Source: Leptospira ellisii
Lineage (GTDB): Bacteria; Spirochaetota; Leptospiria; Leptospirales; Leptospiraceae
NCBI RefSeq assembly: GCF_002811955.1
Contig: NZ_NPEF01000006.1
Span: 1-35,250 of the forward strand
Direction of reading: 5' to 3'
DNA: 35,250 nucleotides
Both the position numbers and the translations under genes were made by a program. Below, one piece after another: positions 1-11,260 of this stretch (positions are counted from its first letter, which is position 1; each line of letters starts with the position of its first letter). Below the pieces are notes generated by a model. The model did not search any database. It was not told the origin of the DNA and was given only the letters and a program-made list of their open reading frames with translations.

Positions 1-556
<556 letters not shown>

Positions 557-557
557 G

Positions 558-2061
<1,504 letters not shown>

Positions 2062-2093
2062 GCGAAATCGTTTATCGACGATTCACGTTAATA

Positions 2094-2119
2094 CGTTTTA
2101 GCGCGCCTGCGCTAAAACG
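2094..2119. terminator. Perfect 11-bp hairpin between convergent genes
   Basis: CGTTTTAGCGC at 2094-2104 pairs perfectly with GCGCTAAAACG at 2109-2119 around a GCCT loop. It lies in the 103-bp spacer between the convergent ends of purF and the acyltransferase gene, where a bidirectional terminator is expected. No clear T-run follows on either strand beyond the Ts in the stem, so its role as an intrinsic terminator is inferred. Confidence 0.5.
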
Positions 2120-2164
2120 GACGGGCCGAATCAAATCCGGATCTCGGAAAATGCTTCCGCGGAA

Positions 2165-3358
2165 TTAAACCTTGTCCGCGGTAGGATGCTCTTTGTCTAG
2201 TTTGATCTTAAGGTTGTGAAACGGTCTTTCTATGATCAGATACAGGATCCAACAGGATAAGAAGATCTTCAGACAGACGATCGCGTAGATGGAAAAAAAT
2301 CCGGACCAGGACGCGTTGTCCATTCCCTTTCGGACGAATCGGATCGCCAGGATTCCGTGCCAAAGATAAATCGTATAACTCAATCTTGAAATCGGCCTGA
2401 AAAACGAAAACGCGAAGAACTTGTAGACCGGACTCGCCGGTATCATCGCGGAGATCGTCAGAAGAATGAAGACGAGATGGTAAAGATTGTAGCTGATCGT
2501 CGTTTCCAGAATCGGATGTCTTCGGATAAGAACGCCGGCGAAAAAAAGAGCCACCGCCGCTAAAAAGGCACCTAATGCATGTAAGCCGGTCCATTTCGCG
2601 AAGTATTTTCTATTAAAAATTTCGAATACGATGATGCCCACGAACAACGCGTCGAAACGGGTGTGGGTCGCATAGTAAATCCCCGCGCCGTCCCCGTTGA
2701 ACTGGTGATAAAACCGGAAAAAGAGCGGAAGAATATAGATTCCCAGAAGAACCAACATCCTTTTTTGAAACGGGAGTTTGAATAAAACGAATAGGCAAAG
2801 AAATGGAAGGACGATGTAAAAATGTTGTTCGAGGGAAAGAGACCAGCCGAATTCGAACATCCGATCCGAATTGTAATTGGAGACGAGAAAGATGTCGGTC
2901 CAAGGATTCGATATCGCGTGAGCGGCCCGATTTAGAACGAAGGTTTCGATTTCGTTGGGGTTCGGTTTCGCCTTCATTTCCGAGTAGATCACAAGGGAAA
3001 AAAGGAACGTGATGAGAAGGATGGTGTAATACGCGGGATAAATTCTCAGGATTCTTTTGAGATAGAATTCCTTGACGTTGATGGTGAAATATTTTTCGTA
3101 AACGCGGAAAAGGCCCGCGTAAATCAGAAGTCCGCTCAAAAGGAAGAACAGATCCATAAAATGGATCATGCTCAGGATCGATTCCAACGATCCTTCTGTG
3201 ATCAGGCCGAGTTTAAGAAACTGATGCGTGTTGTTTTCCCATAAGTGAAAAAATAGGACGAGTAAAATCGAAAAGGCCCGTAAACCGTTGAGCGATTCTA
3301 TCTCTTTTGGATCTTTTTTAAAAACGCCGAAAATATAATCGATGATCTTTGCCTTCAT
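2165..3358 (-). CDS. Acyltransferase-3 family membrane protein (OafA/YrhL-like), copy 1
   Basis: A 397-residue integral membrane protein with about ten hydrophobic segments. Family members move acyl groups (often acetyl) onto sugars of O-antigen, peptidoglycan or other exported glycans. It carries the family signatures: SLNGLRAFSILLVLFFHLW near the N-terminus with Arg27 and His38, FFLLSGLLIY, SLSLEQHFYIVLPF, and RLSYTIYLWHGILA near the C-terminus. The acceptor cannot be read from sequence. It is paralogous to the gene at 6982-8166: the Arg and His fall at the same residue numbers, and a 28-bp stretch is identical. It lies downstream of the MocR-type gene on the same strand, 84 bp away. Confidence 0.9.
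   Translation of the reverse strand: MKAKIIDYIFGVFKKDPKEIESLNGLRAFSILLVLFFHLWENNTHQFLKLGLITEGSLESILSMIHFMDLFFLLSGLLIYAGLFRVYEKYFTINVKEFYLKRILRIYPAYYTILLITFLFSLVIYSEMKAKPNPNEIETFVLNRAAHAISNPWTDIFLVSNYNSDRMFEFGWSLSLEQHFYIVLPFLCLFVLFKLPFQKRMLVLLGIYILPLFFRFYHQFNGDGAGIYYATHTRFDALFVGIIVFEIFNRKYFAKWTGLHALGAFLAAVALFFAGVLIRRHPILETTISYNLYHLVFILLTISAMIPASPVYKFFAFSFFRPISRLSYTIYLWHGILAIRFVRKGMDNASWSGFFSIYAIVCLKIFLSCWILYLIIERPFHNLKIKLDKEHPTADKV
2358..2385 (+). repeat. 28-bp direct repeat, left copy
   Basis: These 28 bases are identical to 7178-7205. Both lie inside the acyltransferase genes and encode the conserved LSYTIYLWH segment, so they arise from paralogy. They nevertheless form an exact direct repeat flanking the 4.8-kb regulator-phzF-aminotransferase block. 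Confidence 0.9.
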
Positions 3359-3442
3359 CTTCTCTTTACCGAAATCGTCCTTAGTTCTATGGAAACTTCA
3401 CCTTGGTGATCGTAGGGTCCAGCGTCAACTCCAAACCGCGTC

Positions 3443-4867
3443 CTATAATTGCGAGGCGAGCTTCCCTAACGTTTTGATTTTTTCCTCCACCTTGGGAGTT
3501 AATCTGATTCCGCCGCTTAAACGAAGAAAGTTTCGGAAGTTGCCCGTTCCGGAAAAGATGGGACCGGGAGCTATGGAGATGTTGTGTCTCCACGCTTCGT
3601 TTTGCAGAAGCAAACTATCCACTCGGCTCGGAAGTTCGATCCAAAACACGAGACCGCCTTGGGGATTGGAGATCGAGGTCGGTTCCGGAAAGTTTCTCAA
3701 TACGGATTCCCGGATTTTCGCAAGATTGGAAAACAGATTTCTTTTGAGGATTTTGAGATTCCTTTCATACGAGGTTTTTAGGAATTCGCTTAACGCGATT
3801 TGTGAAACGCTCGGAAGCGCGAGTCTCGCGATTTTGATCTCTTTTTGGATTTCGATTCCCTTTTTGCCGGGAAGAATCCAGCCGATTCTTAAATCCGGAG
3901 ATACGATTTTGGAGTAGGAGGAGATTTTATATACGTTCTCCTTTTTATCGAAAGATTTTAAGGACATGGGACGGGAAGCGGTGAAATAAAGGTCTCCGTA
4001 GATATCGTCCTCGATGATCGGAATATTTTTGGCCGAACAAAGATCCACCACGGCTTTTTTGTCCCCGTCGGAAAGGAGGCTGCCGGTGGGATTTTGGAAG
4101 TTCGGATTAACGATCAAACATTTAATCGGATATTGATGAACCGCTTCTTCGAGATGACGAAGGCTGATTCCGCGGATCGGATCGATGGGAATCTCCAGGG
4201 CTTTGCGGCCGGATCTTTGGATGCTCTGCAGAATTCCGAAATAGACCGGGGATTCGACCGCGATCAGATCCCCCGGTTTCGTGAGGACTTTTATACAAAG
4301 GTTCAACGCGTCCTGGCATCCGTTCGTGACGATGATATCCGATTCGTGGGAGGAGATTCCCTGGAACGAGGCCCGTAAGGAAAGTTGTTTCCGAAGTTCA
4401 GGATAACCCTGCGAATTCTGATAGTTGTGGCCGTCGGCAATGATCACCGCCTTTTTTAAATTTTTATGAAGCGAGGGAATCGGCAGGTAATCCCTTTCCG
4501 GAATCGCGGTACCCAATTGAAGAATATCAGGATTTTGTAATGAATCGATCAGGGAGGATATCCTTTCGTCGATTCCGAAAGAGGAGACCAATTTAGGCCG
4601 TTTGGCCATCGTGGGAATTTTCGACGCCCCTCTTCTCGCTAAAACGACGTAACCGGATTTGGGTTTGGAGCGGATATATCCCTCGTTTTCGAGCAGTTCG
4701 TAGGCGAGTAATACGGTGGAGATACTCACCTTCTTTTCCGCGGATATTTTCCGCAGCGAGGGCAGCTTATCCCCCGCGCGCAAGGTTCCCGATTCCATCA
4801 TCGATCTAAAGCCCACCGCTATGGATTCGTATTTTGAATTTTCATCTGTACTGGTAGAAAAGTCCAT
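3443..4867 (-). CDS. MocR/PdxR-type regulator: GntR winged helix fused to an aminotransferase-I domain
   Basis: A 474-residue two-domain protein. Residues about 10-80 form a GntR-type winged helix-turn-helix (LPSLRKISAEKKVSISTVLL, then YELLENEGYIRSKPKSGYVV). The remainder has the fold-type I PLP aminotransferase pattern, including NPNFQNPTG, IIEDDIYGDLYF, and the PLP lysine predicted as Lys320 in SSYSKIVSPDLRIGW. MocR proteins usually sense an amino acid or PLP-linked metabolite and control a divergent neighbour; here that neighbour is the phzF-like gene. The frame is open upstream to 4930, but MDFSTSTDEN at 4867 is chosen because it leaves a 68-bp divergent promoter region and places the helix-turn-helix at the usual distance from the N-terminus. 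Effector unknown. Confidence 0.92.
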   Translation of the reverse strand: MDFSTSTDENSKYESIAVGFRSMMESGTLRAGDKLPSLRKISAEKKVSISTVLLAYELLENEGYIRSKPKSGYVVLARRGASKIPTMAKRPKLVSSFGIDERISSLIDSLQNPDILQLGTAIPERDYLPIPSLHKNLKKAVIIADGHNYQNSQGYPELRKQLSLRASFQGISSHESDIIVTNGCQDALNLCIKVLTKPGDLIAVESPVYFGILQSIQRSGRKALEIPIDPIRGISLRHLEEAVHQYPIKCLIVNPNFQNPTGSLLSDGDKKAVVDLCSAKNIPIIEDDIYGDLYFTASRPMSLKSFDKKENVYKISSYSKIVSPDLRIGWILPGKKGIEIQKEIKIARLALPSVSQIALSEFLKTSYERNLKILKRNLFSNLAKIRESVLRNFPEPTSISNPQGGLVFWIELPSRVDSLLLQNEAWRHNISIAPGPIFSGTGNFRNFLRLSGGIRLTPKVEEKIKTLGKLASQL

Positions 4868-4935
4868 TTCTGTATCTGTTATGATCGTCTGGATTTTGAT
4901 ATAACATAGATCGATACGGAAGGAAATCATTTTTT
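4868..4935. promoter_or_regulatory. Divergent promoter/operator region between the MocR gene and phzF
   Basis: This 68-bp spacer holds the start signals for both genes. TGTTAT at 4877-4882 and ATAACA at 4901-4906 form an inverted repeat with an 18-base centre. TATAAC at 4900-4905 is a candidate -10 box for the rightward gene. A GATCG pentamer occurs twice (in ATGATCGTC and ATAGATCGATAC). AGGAAA at 4921-4926 is a plausible ribosome-binding site for phzF. That the MocR protein binds here is inferred from family behaviour. Confidence 0.4.
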
Positions 4936-5721
4936 ATGAAACTTAGAATGCTCCAAATCGACGCTTTTGCCGAAACGGCTTTTCAGGGAAACCCGGCCGC
5001 CGTCTGTCCTATGGCCGAATGGATTTCGGAGGATCTGATGCAAAAGATAGCGGCGGAGAACAATCTGAGCGAAACCGCCTTTTACGTTAGGGAAGGGGAT
5101 TACTACCGGATCCGATGGTTCACGCCCGAAACCGAAGTCGATCTTTGCGGACACGCTACGCTCGCCTCCGCGTTTCAGATATTCCTTGAATCGGACGTAA
5201 AGGGTGACGCCGTCCGTTTTCAATCAAAGTCGGGTGAACTGATCGTATTCAAAAAAGAGAATATACTTTATCTTGATTTCCCCTCCCGTATGCCGGAGCG
5301 TATTCGGGAGATTCCGAAGACGATTTTAGAGGCGTTTTCGATCCCTCCCAAGGAAGTGTGGAAATCCCGCGATTATCTTCTCGTTTACGATGACGTGGAG
5401 GAACTGAAAGGTCTGAAGTATTCGATGGAAGCCGCTTCTAAATTGGATTGTCTCGGTATCATCGCGACCTGTCCCGGAAACGAGAGATACGATTTTTTTT
5501 CCAGGTTCTTTGCGCCGCTCGCCGGAATCTACGAAGATCCGGTCACCGGTTCCTCACATTGTAGCTTGATCCCTTTTTGGTCTAAAAGATCGGATCGAAA
5601 AATTTTGAACGCGTATCAGGCTTCACGAAGGGGCGGTAAATTGTTCTGCGAAGACTTGGGAGAACGCGTGAGGATCGGAGGAACTTGCGTTCCGTATCTG
5701 GAAGGTTGGATAGAGGTATGA
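4936..5721 (+). CDS. PhzF-family isomerase/epimerase-like protein
   Basis: A 261-residue protein of the PhzF/diaminopimelate-epimerase-like fold. Family features are the N-terminal QIDAFAETAFQGNPAAVC, the catalytic Glu predicted as Glu46 in NNLSETAFYV (Glu45 in Pseudomonas PhzF), DLCGHATLAS, and a C-terminal GIYEDPVTGSSHCSL glycine/serine loop. PhzF isomerises trans-2,3-dihydro-3-hydroxyanthranilate in phenazine synthesis, but most genomic relatives have unknown substrates and no other phenazine genes are visible here. The stop overlaps the downstream aminotransferase start (ATGA), so the two proteins are probably made together, under the divergent MocR-type regulator. Confidence 0.9.
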   Translation: MKLRMLQIDAFAETAFQGNPAAVCPMAEWISEDLMQKIAAENNLSETAFYVREGDYYRIRWFTPETEVDLCGHATLASAFQIFLESDVKGDAVRFQSKSGELIVFKKENILYLDFPSRMPERIREIPKTILEAFSIPPKEVWKSRDYLLVYDDVEELKGLKYSMEAASKLDCLGIIATCPGNERYDFFSRFFAPLAGIYEDPVTGSSHCSLIPFWSKRSDRKILNAYQASRRGGKLFCEDLGERVRIGGTCVPYLEGWIEV

Positions 5722-6947
5722 GCGGGTTTCAGAATCGATTTTCGTCGAGAATTTTAAAGTCGAACAAGTCCTTCATCCGAGAAATCCTAAAGGTTACCGC
5801 ACATCCCGAAATCATTTCCTTCGCGGGAGGGCAGCCGGATCCGGATCTGTTTCCCGTTTCAGAGTTGAATCGATGCGCCGAATCCGCTTTTTCGAAATAC
5901 GGTTCCAAACTTCTTCAATACGGAACCTCGGAAGGGTTCGCTCCTTTGCGGGAATGGATCTTCGATAAATATTATAAAAATATAAACTATCCCGGTTGGG
6001 GGCCGGAGAATCTTTTGATCACTTCCGGTTCGCAGCAGGCTTTGGATCTGATCGGAAAGGTTTTTATCGATTCCGGTGATCCTATCCTGATCGAACGCCC
6101 CGGATATTTAGGCGCCATACAAGCCTTTGCGATGTACGAACCGGAATTCATAGGAGTCCCTTTGCAGGATGACGGATTGGATCCTGATTTTTTGGAACGG
6201 GAGCTTTCGCAGAGCGAGCCCAAATTTTTGTATTCCAATCCTACGTTTCAGAATCCCACGGGCAAAACGCTTCCCGCGGAGAAAAGGATATTAATTTCCG
6301 AAATTCTCAGAAAACGAAACGTTCCATTGATCGAGGACAATCCGTACGGAGAAATCCGCTTCGAATCCGAATCGATTCCGAATATGATATCGTATTATCC
6401 GGAAGCGACCGTTTCTCTGGGAACGTTTTCCAAAACCTTGTCTCCCGGTCTGAGGCTCGGTTGGATTTTCGCGCCCAAGGAGATCGTAGAACGATTGGTG
6501 GTCGCGAAACAGGCGGGGGATCTTCATTCCGGAACTTTTTCGCAGATTTTGCTCCACGAATATCTCGAAAACTGCGATTTCGACGCCCAAGTCGATCGTA
6601 TTCGAAATTCATATTTTAAAAAAATGGAATGTATGCAACGGGCGTTGAAGGAACATCTTTCCGATTTTGCGGACTGGATTTCTCCGAAAGGCGGGATGTT
6701 TTTCTGGATTCGTCTTAAGAATTCGCTTTCGTCCAAGGATCTGTTCGAAGAAGCGATTCGAAGCGGGGTGGCCTTCGTTCCAGGTTTTCCGTTTTACGCC
6801 GAACGTCCGGAAACGGATACGTTGCGATTGAATTTTTCCCATTCCTCCCTCGAAACGATCGAAGACGGAATTTCCAGGATCGCGGTCGCTGCGCAAACAC
6901 TTTCGATTTCGATTCTTTCAGCTCCGTCTATCAAAGGGAATCGGTAA
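5718..6947 (+). CDS. PLP-dependent aminotransferase, class I (2-aminoadipate/LysN-like)
   Basis: A 409-residue fold-type I aminotransferase. Motifs include SFAGGQPDPDLFP near the N-terminus, LITSGSQQALDLIGKV, SNPTFQNPTGKTL, LIEDNPYGEIRF, and the PLP lysine predicted as Lys239 in GTFSKTLSPGLRLGW, with Arg in the C-terminal LRLNFSH. It resembles the 2-aminoadipate, aromatic or valine-pyruvate transaminase group, which also gave rise to MocR effector domains. The start chosen is the ATG at 5718, which overlaps the phzF stop (ATGA) and follows a GAGG. The frame is open further upstream to 5685, but that would overlap phzF. Substrate unknown. Confidence 0.92.
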   Translation: MSGFQNRFSSRILKSNKSFIREILKVTAHPEIISFAGGQPDPDLFPVSELNRCAESAFSKYGSKLLQYGTSEGFAPLREWIFDKYYKNINYPGWGPENLLITSGSQQALDLIGKVFIDSGDPILIERPGYLGAIQAFAMYEPEFIGVPLQDDGLDPDFLERELSQSEPKFLYSNPTFQNPTGKTLPAEKRILISEILRKRNVPLIEDNPYGEIRFESESIPNMISYYPEATVSLGTFSKTLSPGLRLGWIFAPKEIVERLVVAKQAGDLHSGTFSQILLHEYLENCDFDAQVDRIRNSYFKKMECMQRALKEHLSDFADWISPKGGMFFWIRLKNSLSSKDLFEEAIRSGVAFVPGFPFYAERPETDTLRLNFSHSSLETIEDGISRIAVAAQTLSISILSAPSIKGNR

Positions 6948-6981
6948 AACCCGTCCGCGGACCCGAATTTCCGTCTTCATT

Positions 6982-8166
6982 TTACGATTTCGCTCGATGC
7001 GGTGACCGAAGTTTTTCCTTATAGAGCAGGAACGGCTTTTCGATCACCAGATACAAAACCCAGGAAAAAAGAAAACACGCCGATACGGCCGCGGCACCCG
7101 CGTAAAAAAAGACGAACCCGTCGATATTCGAGGTCCCGGATAGGATTTTGGAAACGGCGATTCCTCCGATCAGAAAATGCCAAAGATAAATCGTATAACT
7201 CAATCGAGCGATCGGTCTGAATACCGGACTTCCCAATACGAAGGATAAGAACGATCCGGATCTCAACGCGGAAGCGATCAAAAACGCGTATCCTAGATTC
7301 AAAAAATTGAATCCGATAGTTTTGCGGAACCAATGGTCCAAAGAAAACGAATGACCGAGGACGAGAAACGTCGCGGCGATCCAAGGGTAAAACTGTGGGA
7401 GGATTCCGGGTTCGTTTTCCTTCTTTCGAAGGCGGAATTCGAGTTCGGCGAGTATCATACCCGCCAATAACGCATCCATTCTCGTGTGCGAATATATGAG
7501 AACGGAAAGATCGGCGTTTTGGAATGCATAGTGGATTCTATACGCGGAAGGAACGAAATACAAAAGGATCAGGACGGAGATCCTCCGGGTAAAGTCTTTG
7601 CGCAGCAGAAAGAAGGAGGAGAAAAAAGGAAGAATCAGATAAAACTGCTCTTCGATGGAAAGGGACCAGCCTACCAAAGAAAGTCTCCGTTCGGAATAAT
7701 TGGAAACGTAAAAAAAATCCGCATACGAAGCGTCGAGAATTCCCCGTAGGGATATTATTTCCGCGATTTGAAATTCGTTCGGATTCGGGATCCGAATCAA
7801 CCGATCTATCTGTCCCTTAAAGTAAAAATACAGGACGAAAAGACAAAAATAATACGCCGGAAAAATTCGGAGGGTTCTGGAAACGAAGAATTTCGTCTTA
7901 TCGAAGGAAGCGGGATCGTTTTCGTATTTTAGAATTCCTGAATATATTAGAAAACCGCTGAGGACGAAAAACAGATCCACGCCCGAGTTGAAATTGGAGA
8001 ATACAACTTTCAGAAATTCCGGGAAATTCCCGGCGGGAAAAGGAAGCCAGACGTGATAGAAGATCACCAATAGGATCGCACAGGCGCGGATTCCGTTCAA
8101 CGCCGGAATTTCGGTTTCGTTTTTTACGAACGGGGAAAAAAGGTAGAGTCGGATTTTATCGAACAT
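6982..8166 (-). CDS. Acyltransferase-3 family membrane protein, copy 2
   Basis: A 394-residue multi-spanning protein paralogous to the one at 2165-3358. It begins with a hydrophilic tail and then ALNGIRACAILLVIFYHVW, with Arg27 and His38 at the same positions as the paralogue, followed by FFVLSGFLIYSG, SLSIEEQFYLILPF and RLSYTIYLWHFLIGG. The expected role is acylation of an envelope glycan at the inner membrane. It starts 15 bp after the end of the gene at 8182-9162, so it is probably the last gene of a three-gene minus-strand operon headed by a lipoprotein gene. It converges on the aminotransferase gene with a 34-bp spacer. Confidence 0.9.
   Translation of the reverse strand: MFDKIRLYLFSPFVKNETEIPALNGIRACAILLVIFYHVWLPFPAGNFPEFLKVVFSNFNSGVDLFFVLSGFLIYSGILKYENDPASFDKTKFFVSRTLRIFPAYYFCLFVLYFYFKGQIDRLIRIPNPNEFQIAEIISLRGILDASYADFFYVSNYSERRLSLVGWSLSIEEQFYLILPFFSSFFLLRKDFTRRISVLILLYFVPSAYRIHYAFQNADLSVLIYSHTRMDALLAGMILAELEFRLRKKENEPGILPQFYPWIAATFLVLGHSFSLDHWFRKTIGFNFLNLGYAFLIASALRSGSFLSFVLGSPVFRPIARLSYTIYLWHFLIGGIAVSKILSGTSNIDGFVFFYAGAAAVSACFLFSWVLYLVIEKPFLLYKEKLRSPHRAKS
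7178..7205 (+). repeat. 28-bp direct repeat, right copy
   Basis: Identical to 2358-2385 and in the same orientation; encodes the LSYTIYLWH segment of the second acyltransferase. Confidence 0.9.
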
Positions 8167-8181
8167 CGATCCGATCTCGGT

Positions 8182-9140
<959 letters not shown>

Positions 9141-9162
<22 letters not shown>

Positions 9163-9608
9163 TCTCTCATTTCAGGAGCGTATGGATTTTCTATTTTGGT
9201 TCCTTGACTGACCCAAGTTTTTTTGACCATCGGACAATAGAATTTGTTAAAAACGCCGTTTCCACCGGCGAGTTTTACGCTGTCCGCAAGAGTTTCCGAA
9301 AACGAGGAATACGCTTGGAAGAATTTTTCGACGTCTTTGTTTTCCTTAGACGGGAGGGAATTTCCCATCGTTTCGGCCTGAGTTTTTAAACCGCCGTTAA
9401 GCGATGTTAAGGAGACAATTTCCGATCGTAATCGATCGAGATTCGGAATTTTGTCCTCCTCCTTTATCAGAAAAGCGTGAATCGATTGGTTTTCCACGAG
9501 AATACGTTGTAGGGCGTCCTTTTCCGGTTCCGAAATCGGAAGCGCGGATTTGGAACAGGCGCATAAAAGAAGAAAAATCCCAAATGATAATATAAAAGTC
9601 CTTCTCAT
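9141..9608 (-). CDS. Lipoprotein with DUF3347-like C-terminal signature
   Basis: A 155-residue predicted lipoprotein. The start is the ATG at 9608, preceded by GGAGAGGAAAG; the frame is open further upstream, but that part is not signal-like. The signal peptide MRRTFILSFGIFLLLCACSK has a likely lipidated Cys18 (LCAC) or Cys16. The C-terminus reads FYCPMVKKTWVSQ (Cys125), then IENPYAPEMRDCGDL. This YCPM...NPY...M..CG pattern is typical of DUF3347 domains found near copper-efflux CusB-like proteins, where Cys and Met may bind metal. The assignment is by motif only. It appears to be the first gene of an operon with the Cys-rich protein and acyltransferase copy 2. Confidence 0.8.
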
Positions 9609-9907
9609 TTCTTTCCTCTCCGGAGGAGTTAAGTCTATGATTCTAGAAAAAACCTTGGTGTAAAGTAAGGAATAGAATAAAATACAAAAAATGCTCACAT
9701 CCGCTTGCGGGTCGCAAACGTACCTGGAAAATGCAAATTTCCTAAAAACCGTTCAGAACGAGAATGGATTGTACGACTTTCCGGGCCGCGTTTTTTCTCG
9801 GGGAAGAAAGGAAAAACCCCTCCGGAAGAAGGAATTTCCGTGCAGGAAACGGGTTGCGTAATTCCAAGGAATTGGAATTCTACTGAAAACGAAAATCGAG
9901 GTGTTTT
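9609..9907. other. Divergent intergenic region
   Basis: These 299 bases separate the leftward lipoprotein gene from the rightward [2Fe-2S] protein gene and must hold promoters for both operons. The left part, around 9650-9690, is AT-rich. I see no convincing -35/-10 pair, RNA gene, repeat or small coding sequence. Open frames here lack family features and ribosome-binding sites. Confidence 0.5.
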
Positions 9908-10237
9908 TTGGGTTCAAACTTTTACGCCAAACATGTCTTCGTCTGCGAAAACGTACGCGGAGAGGGGGAAAGGGTTTCCTGCGGCCGGTCGGGTTCGATT
10001 CAACTTCTCGCATCCTTAAAGAAAAAGATGAAGGATATTTCGATTTCCGGCAAAATCAGGATTCAAAGGGCCGGTTGTTTGGATCGGTGCGAATTGGGGC
10101 CAGTTCAGGTAAGTTATCCCGAAGGAAGATGGTTTTCCCTTAAAACGGAAGAAGACGTAGACATATTCTTAAAATATTATATTCAATCGGAAGAAATCGA
10201 AAAAATCCAACACCTTCTCATAAAGGAAACCACATGA
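9908..10237 (+). CDS. Thioredoxin-like [2Fe-2S] ferredoxin-domain protein
   Basis: A 109-residue protein with the Cys pattern of the thioredoxin-like [2Fe-2S] ferredoxins: Cys13 and Cys25 (VCENVRGEGERVSC), then Cys57 and Cys61 (AGCLDRCELGP), followed by VSYPEGRWFSLKTEEDVDIFL, which is typical of the family. The expected role is cytoplasmic electron transfer. The best start is TTG at 9908: GAGGTG lies just upstream at good spacing, an in-frame stop occurs at 9884, and an internal ATG at about 10028 would remove two cluster ligands. The stop overlaps the next gene by ATGA, making this the first gene of a five-gene operon. Confidence 0.85.
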   Translation: MGSNFYAKHVFVCENVRGEGERVSCGRSGSIQLLASLKKKMKDISISGKIRIQRAGCLDRCELGPVQVSYPEGRWFSLKTEEDVDIFLKYYIQSEEIEKIQHLLIKETT

Positions 10238-11256
10238 ACCTTCCCCAAACATACAAAGCCTTGGAACTGAGAGAATACAGCGAGAATCGAAGCCGGGCCG
10301 TTCTCGTGGAAAAGAAAATCCGCCCCTTAAAGAAGGGAGAGGTTCTGATCAAAATTCATTCCGCGTCGATCAACCCTTCCGATTTGATGTTTTTACGGGG
10401 ACTGTACGGAATCAAAAAGAAACTTCCCGTCGTTCCCGGGTTCGAGGCGAGCGGAGTCGTGGTAGCGTCCGGAGGCGGTTTTTACGGAAATTATCTGAAA
10501 GGAAAAAACGTGGCCTGCACTGCGCCCGGAAGAGGCGACGGGGTTTATGCGGAATACATGATCACGGACGCGTTCAGTTGTCTTTCTATCGGAAGCCGAC
10601 TTTCTTTGGAGCAAGGGGCTTGTTTGTATGTGAATCCGATCACCGCGATCGCCATGGTGGAACAGGCGCAGAAATACGGAGCCAAAGCTCTGGTGCAAAC
10701 GGCCGCCGCGAGCGCGCTCGGAAAGATGGTCGTGGGGATCGCCGCCAAAAAAGGAATGAAGGTCATCAACGTAGTGCGGAAACCGGAACAGGAGGCGGCT
10801 CTTAAGGCGATCGGGGCCGAACATATCCTGAATTCGGAAACGTCCAACTTCGAAAGACAATTGAGGGTTCTCTCCAACGAATTGAAAGCCACCGTATGTC
10901 TGGACGCGGTCGCGGGGGAGTTGACCACGAAGGTTTTGTTCGCGATGCCGTACGGAAGCCGCTGTATCGTCTACGGCGCGTTATCCGAAAAGGAGATTCC
11001 TTTGAACGCGGGAATGTTGATCTTTCAGGATAAAAAATTGGAGGGATTTTGGCTTTCCACCTGGGTTCCCCAACAAAGTCCTTATAAGATATGGAAACTT
11101 TCCGGAGAACTCCGCGGCTTGGCGAAGAAGGAATTGAAGACCGATATCGCCGCAAGATTTCCTCTGGAAAAAGCAGTGGAAGCGATCGAAGACTACGCGG
11201 CGAATATGACCAGAGGGAAAGTGTTGATCCAAACTCCGTTTGCGGAAGGAAAGTAG
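10234..11256 (+). CDS. Quinone oxidoreductase-like MDR-family dehydrogenase
   Basis: A 340-residue medium-chain dehydrogenase/reductase. The N-terminal GroES-like domain contains GEVLIKIHSASINPSDLMFLRG and PVVPGFEASGVVV; the Rossmann domain has QTAAASALGKMVVGIAAKKG and VVRKPEQ. The zinc-binding Cys and His of alcohol dehydrogenases are absent, as in the zeta-crystallin/quinone-reductase branch, so NADPH-dependent reduction of a quinone or enone is likely. It shares an ATGA overlap with the upstream [2Fe-2S] gene, and the next gene starts 4 bp after its stop. The link with the iron-sulfur protein is contextual only. Confidence 0.9.
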   Translation: MNLPQTYKALELREYSENRSRAVLVEKKIRPLKKGEVLIKIHSASINPSDLMFLRGLYGIKKKLPVVPGFEASGVVVASGGGFYGNYLKGKNVACTAPGRGDGVYAEYMITDAFSCLSIGSRLSLEQGACLYVNPITAIAMVEQAQKYGAKALVQTAAASALGKMVVGIAAKKGMKVINVVRKPEQEAALKAIGAEHILNSETSNFERQLRVLSNELKATVCLDAVAGELTTKVLFAMPYGSRCIVYGALSEKEIPLNAGMLIFQDKKLEGFWLSTWVPQQSPYKIWKLSGELRGLAKKELKTDIAARFPLEKAVEAIEDYAANMTRGKVLIQTPFAEGK

Positions 11257-11260
11257 AAAC

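Noticed and set aside
4936..6947. Phenazine biosynthesis locus
   Set aside because: Only a PhzF-like gene is present; other phenazine genes are absent and the family is broad.
9705..10019. Open frames in the divergent spacer before the [2Fe-2S] gene
   Set aside because: No ribosome-binding site and no recognisable protein character; partly shadows of the real gene.
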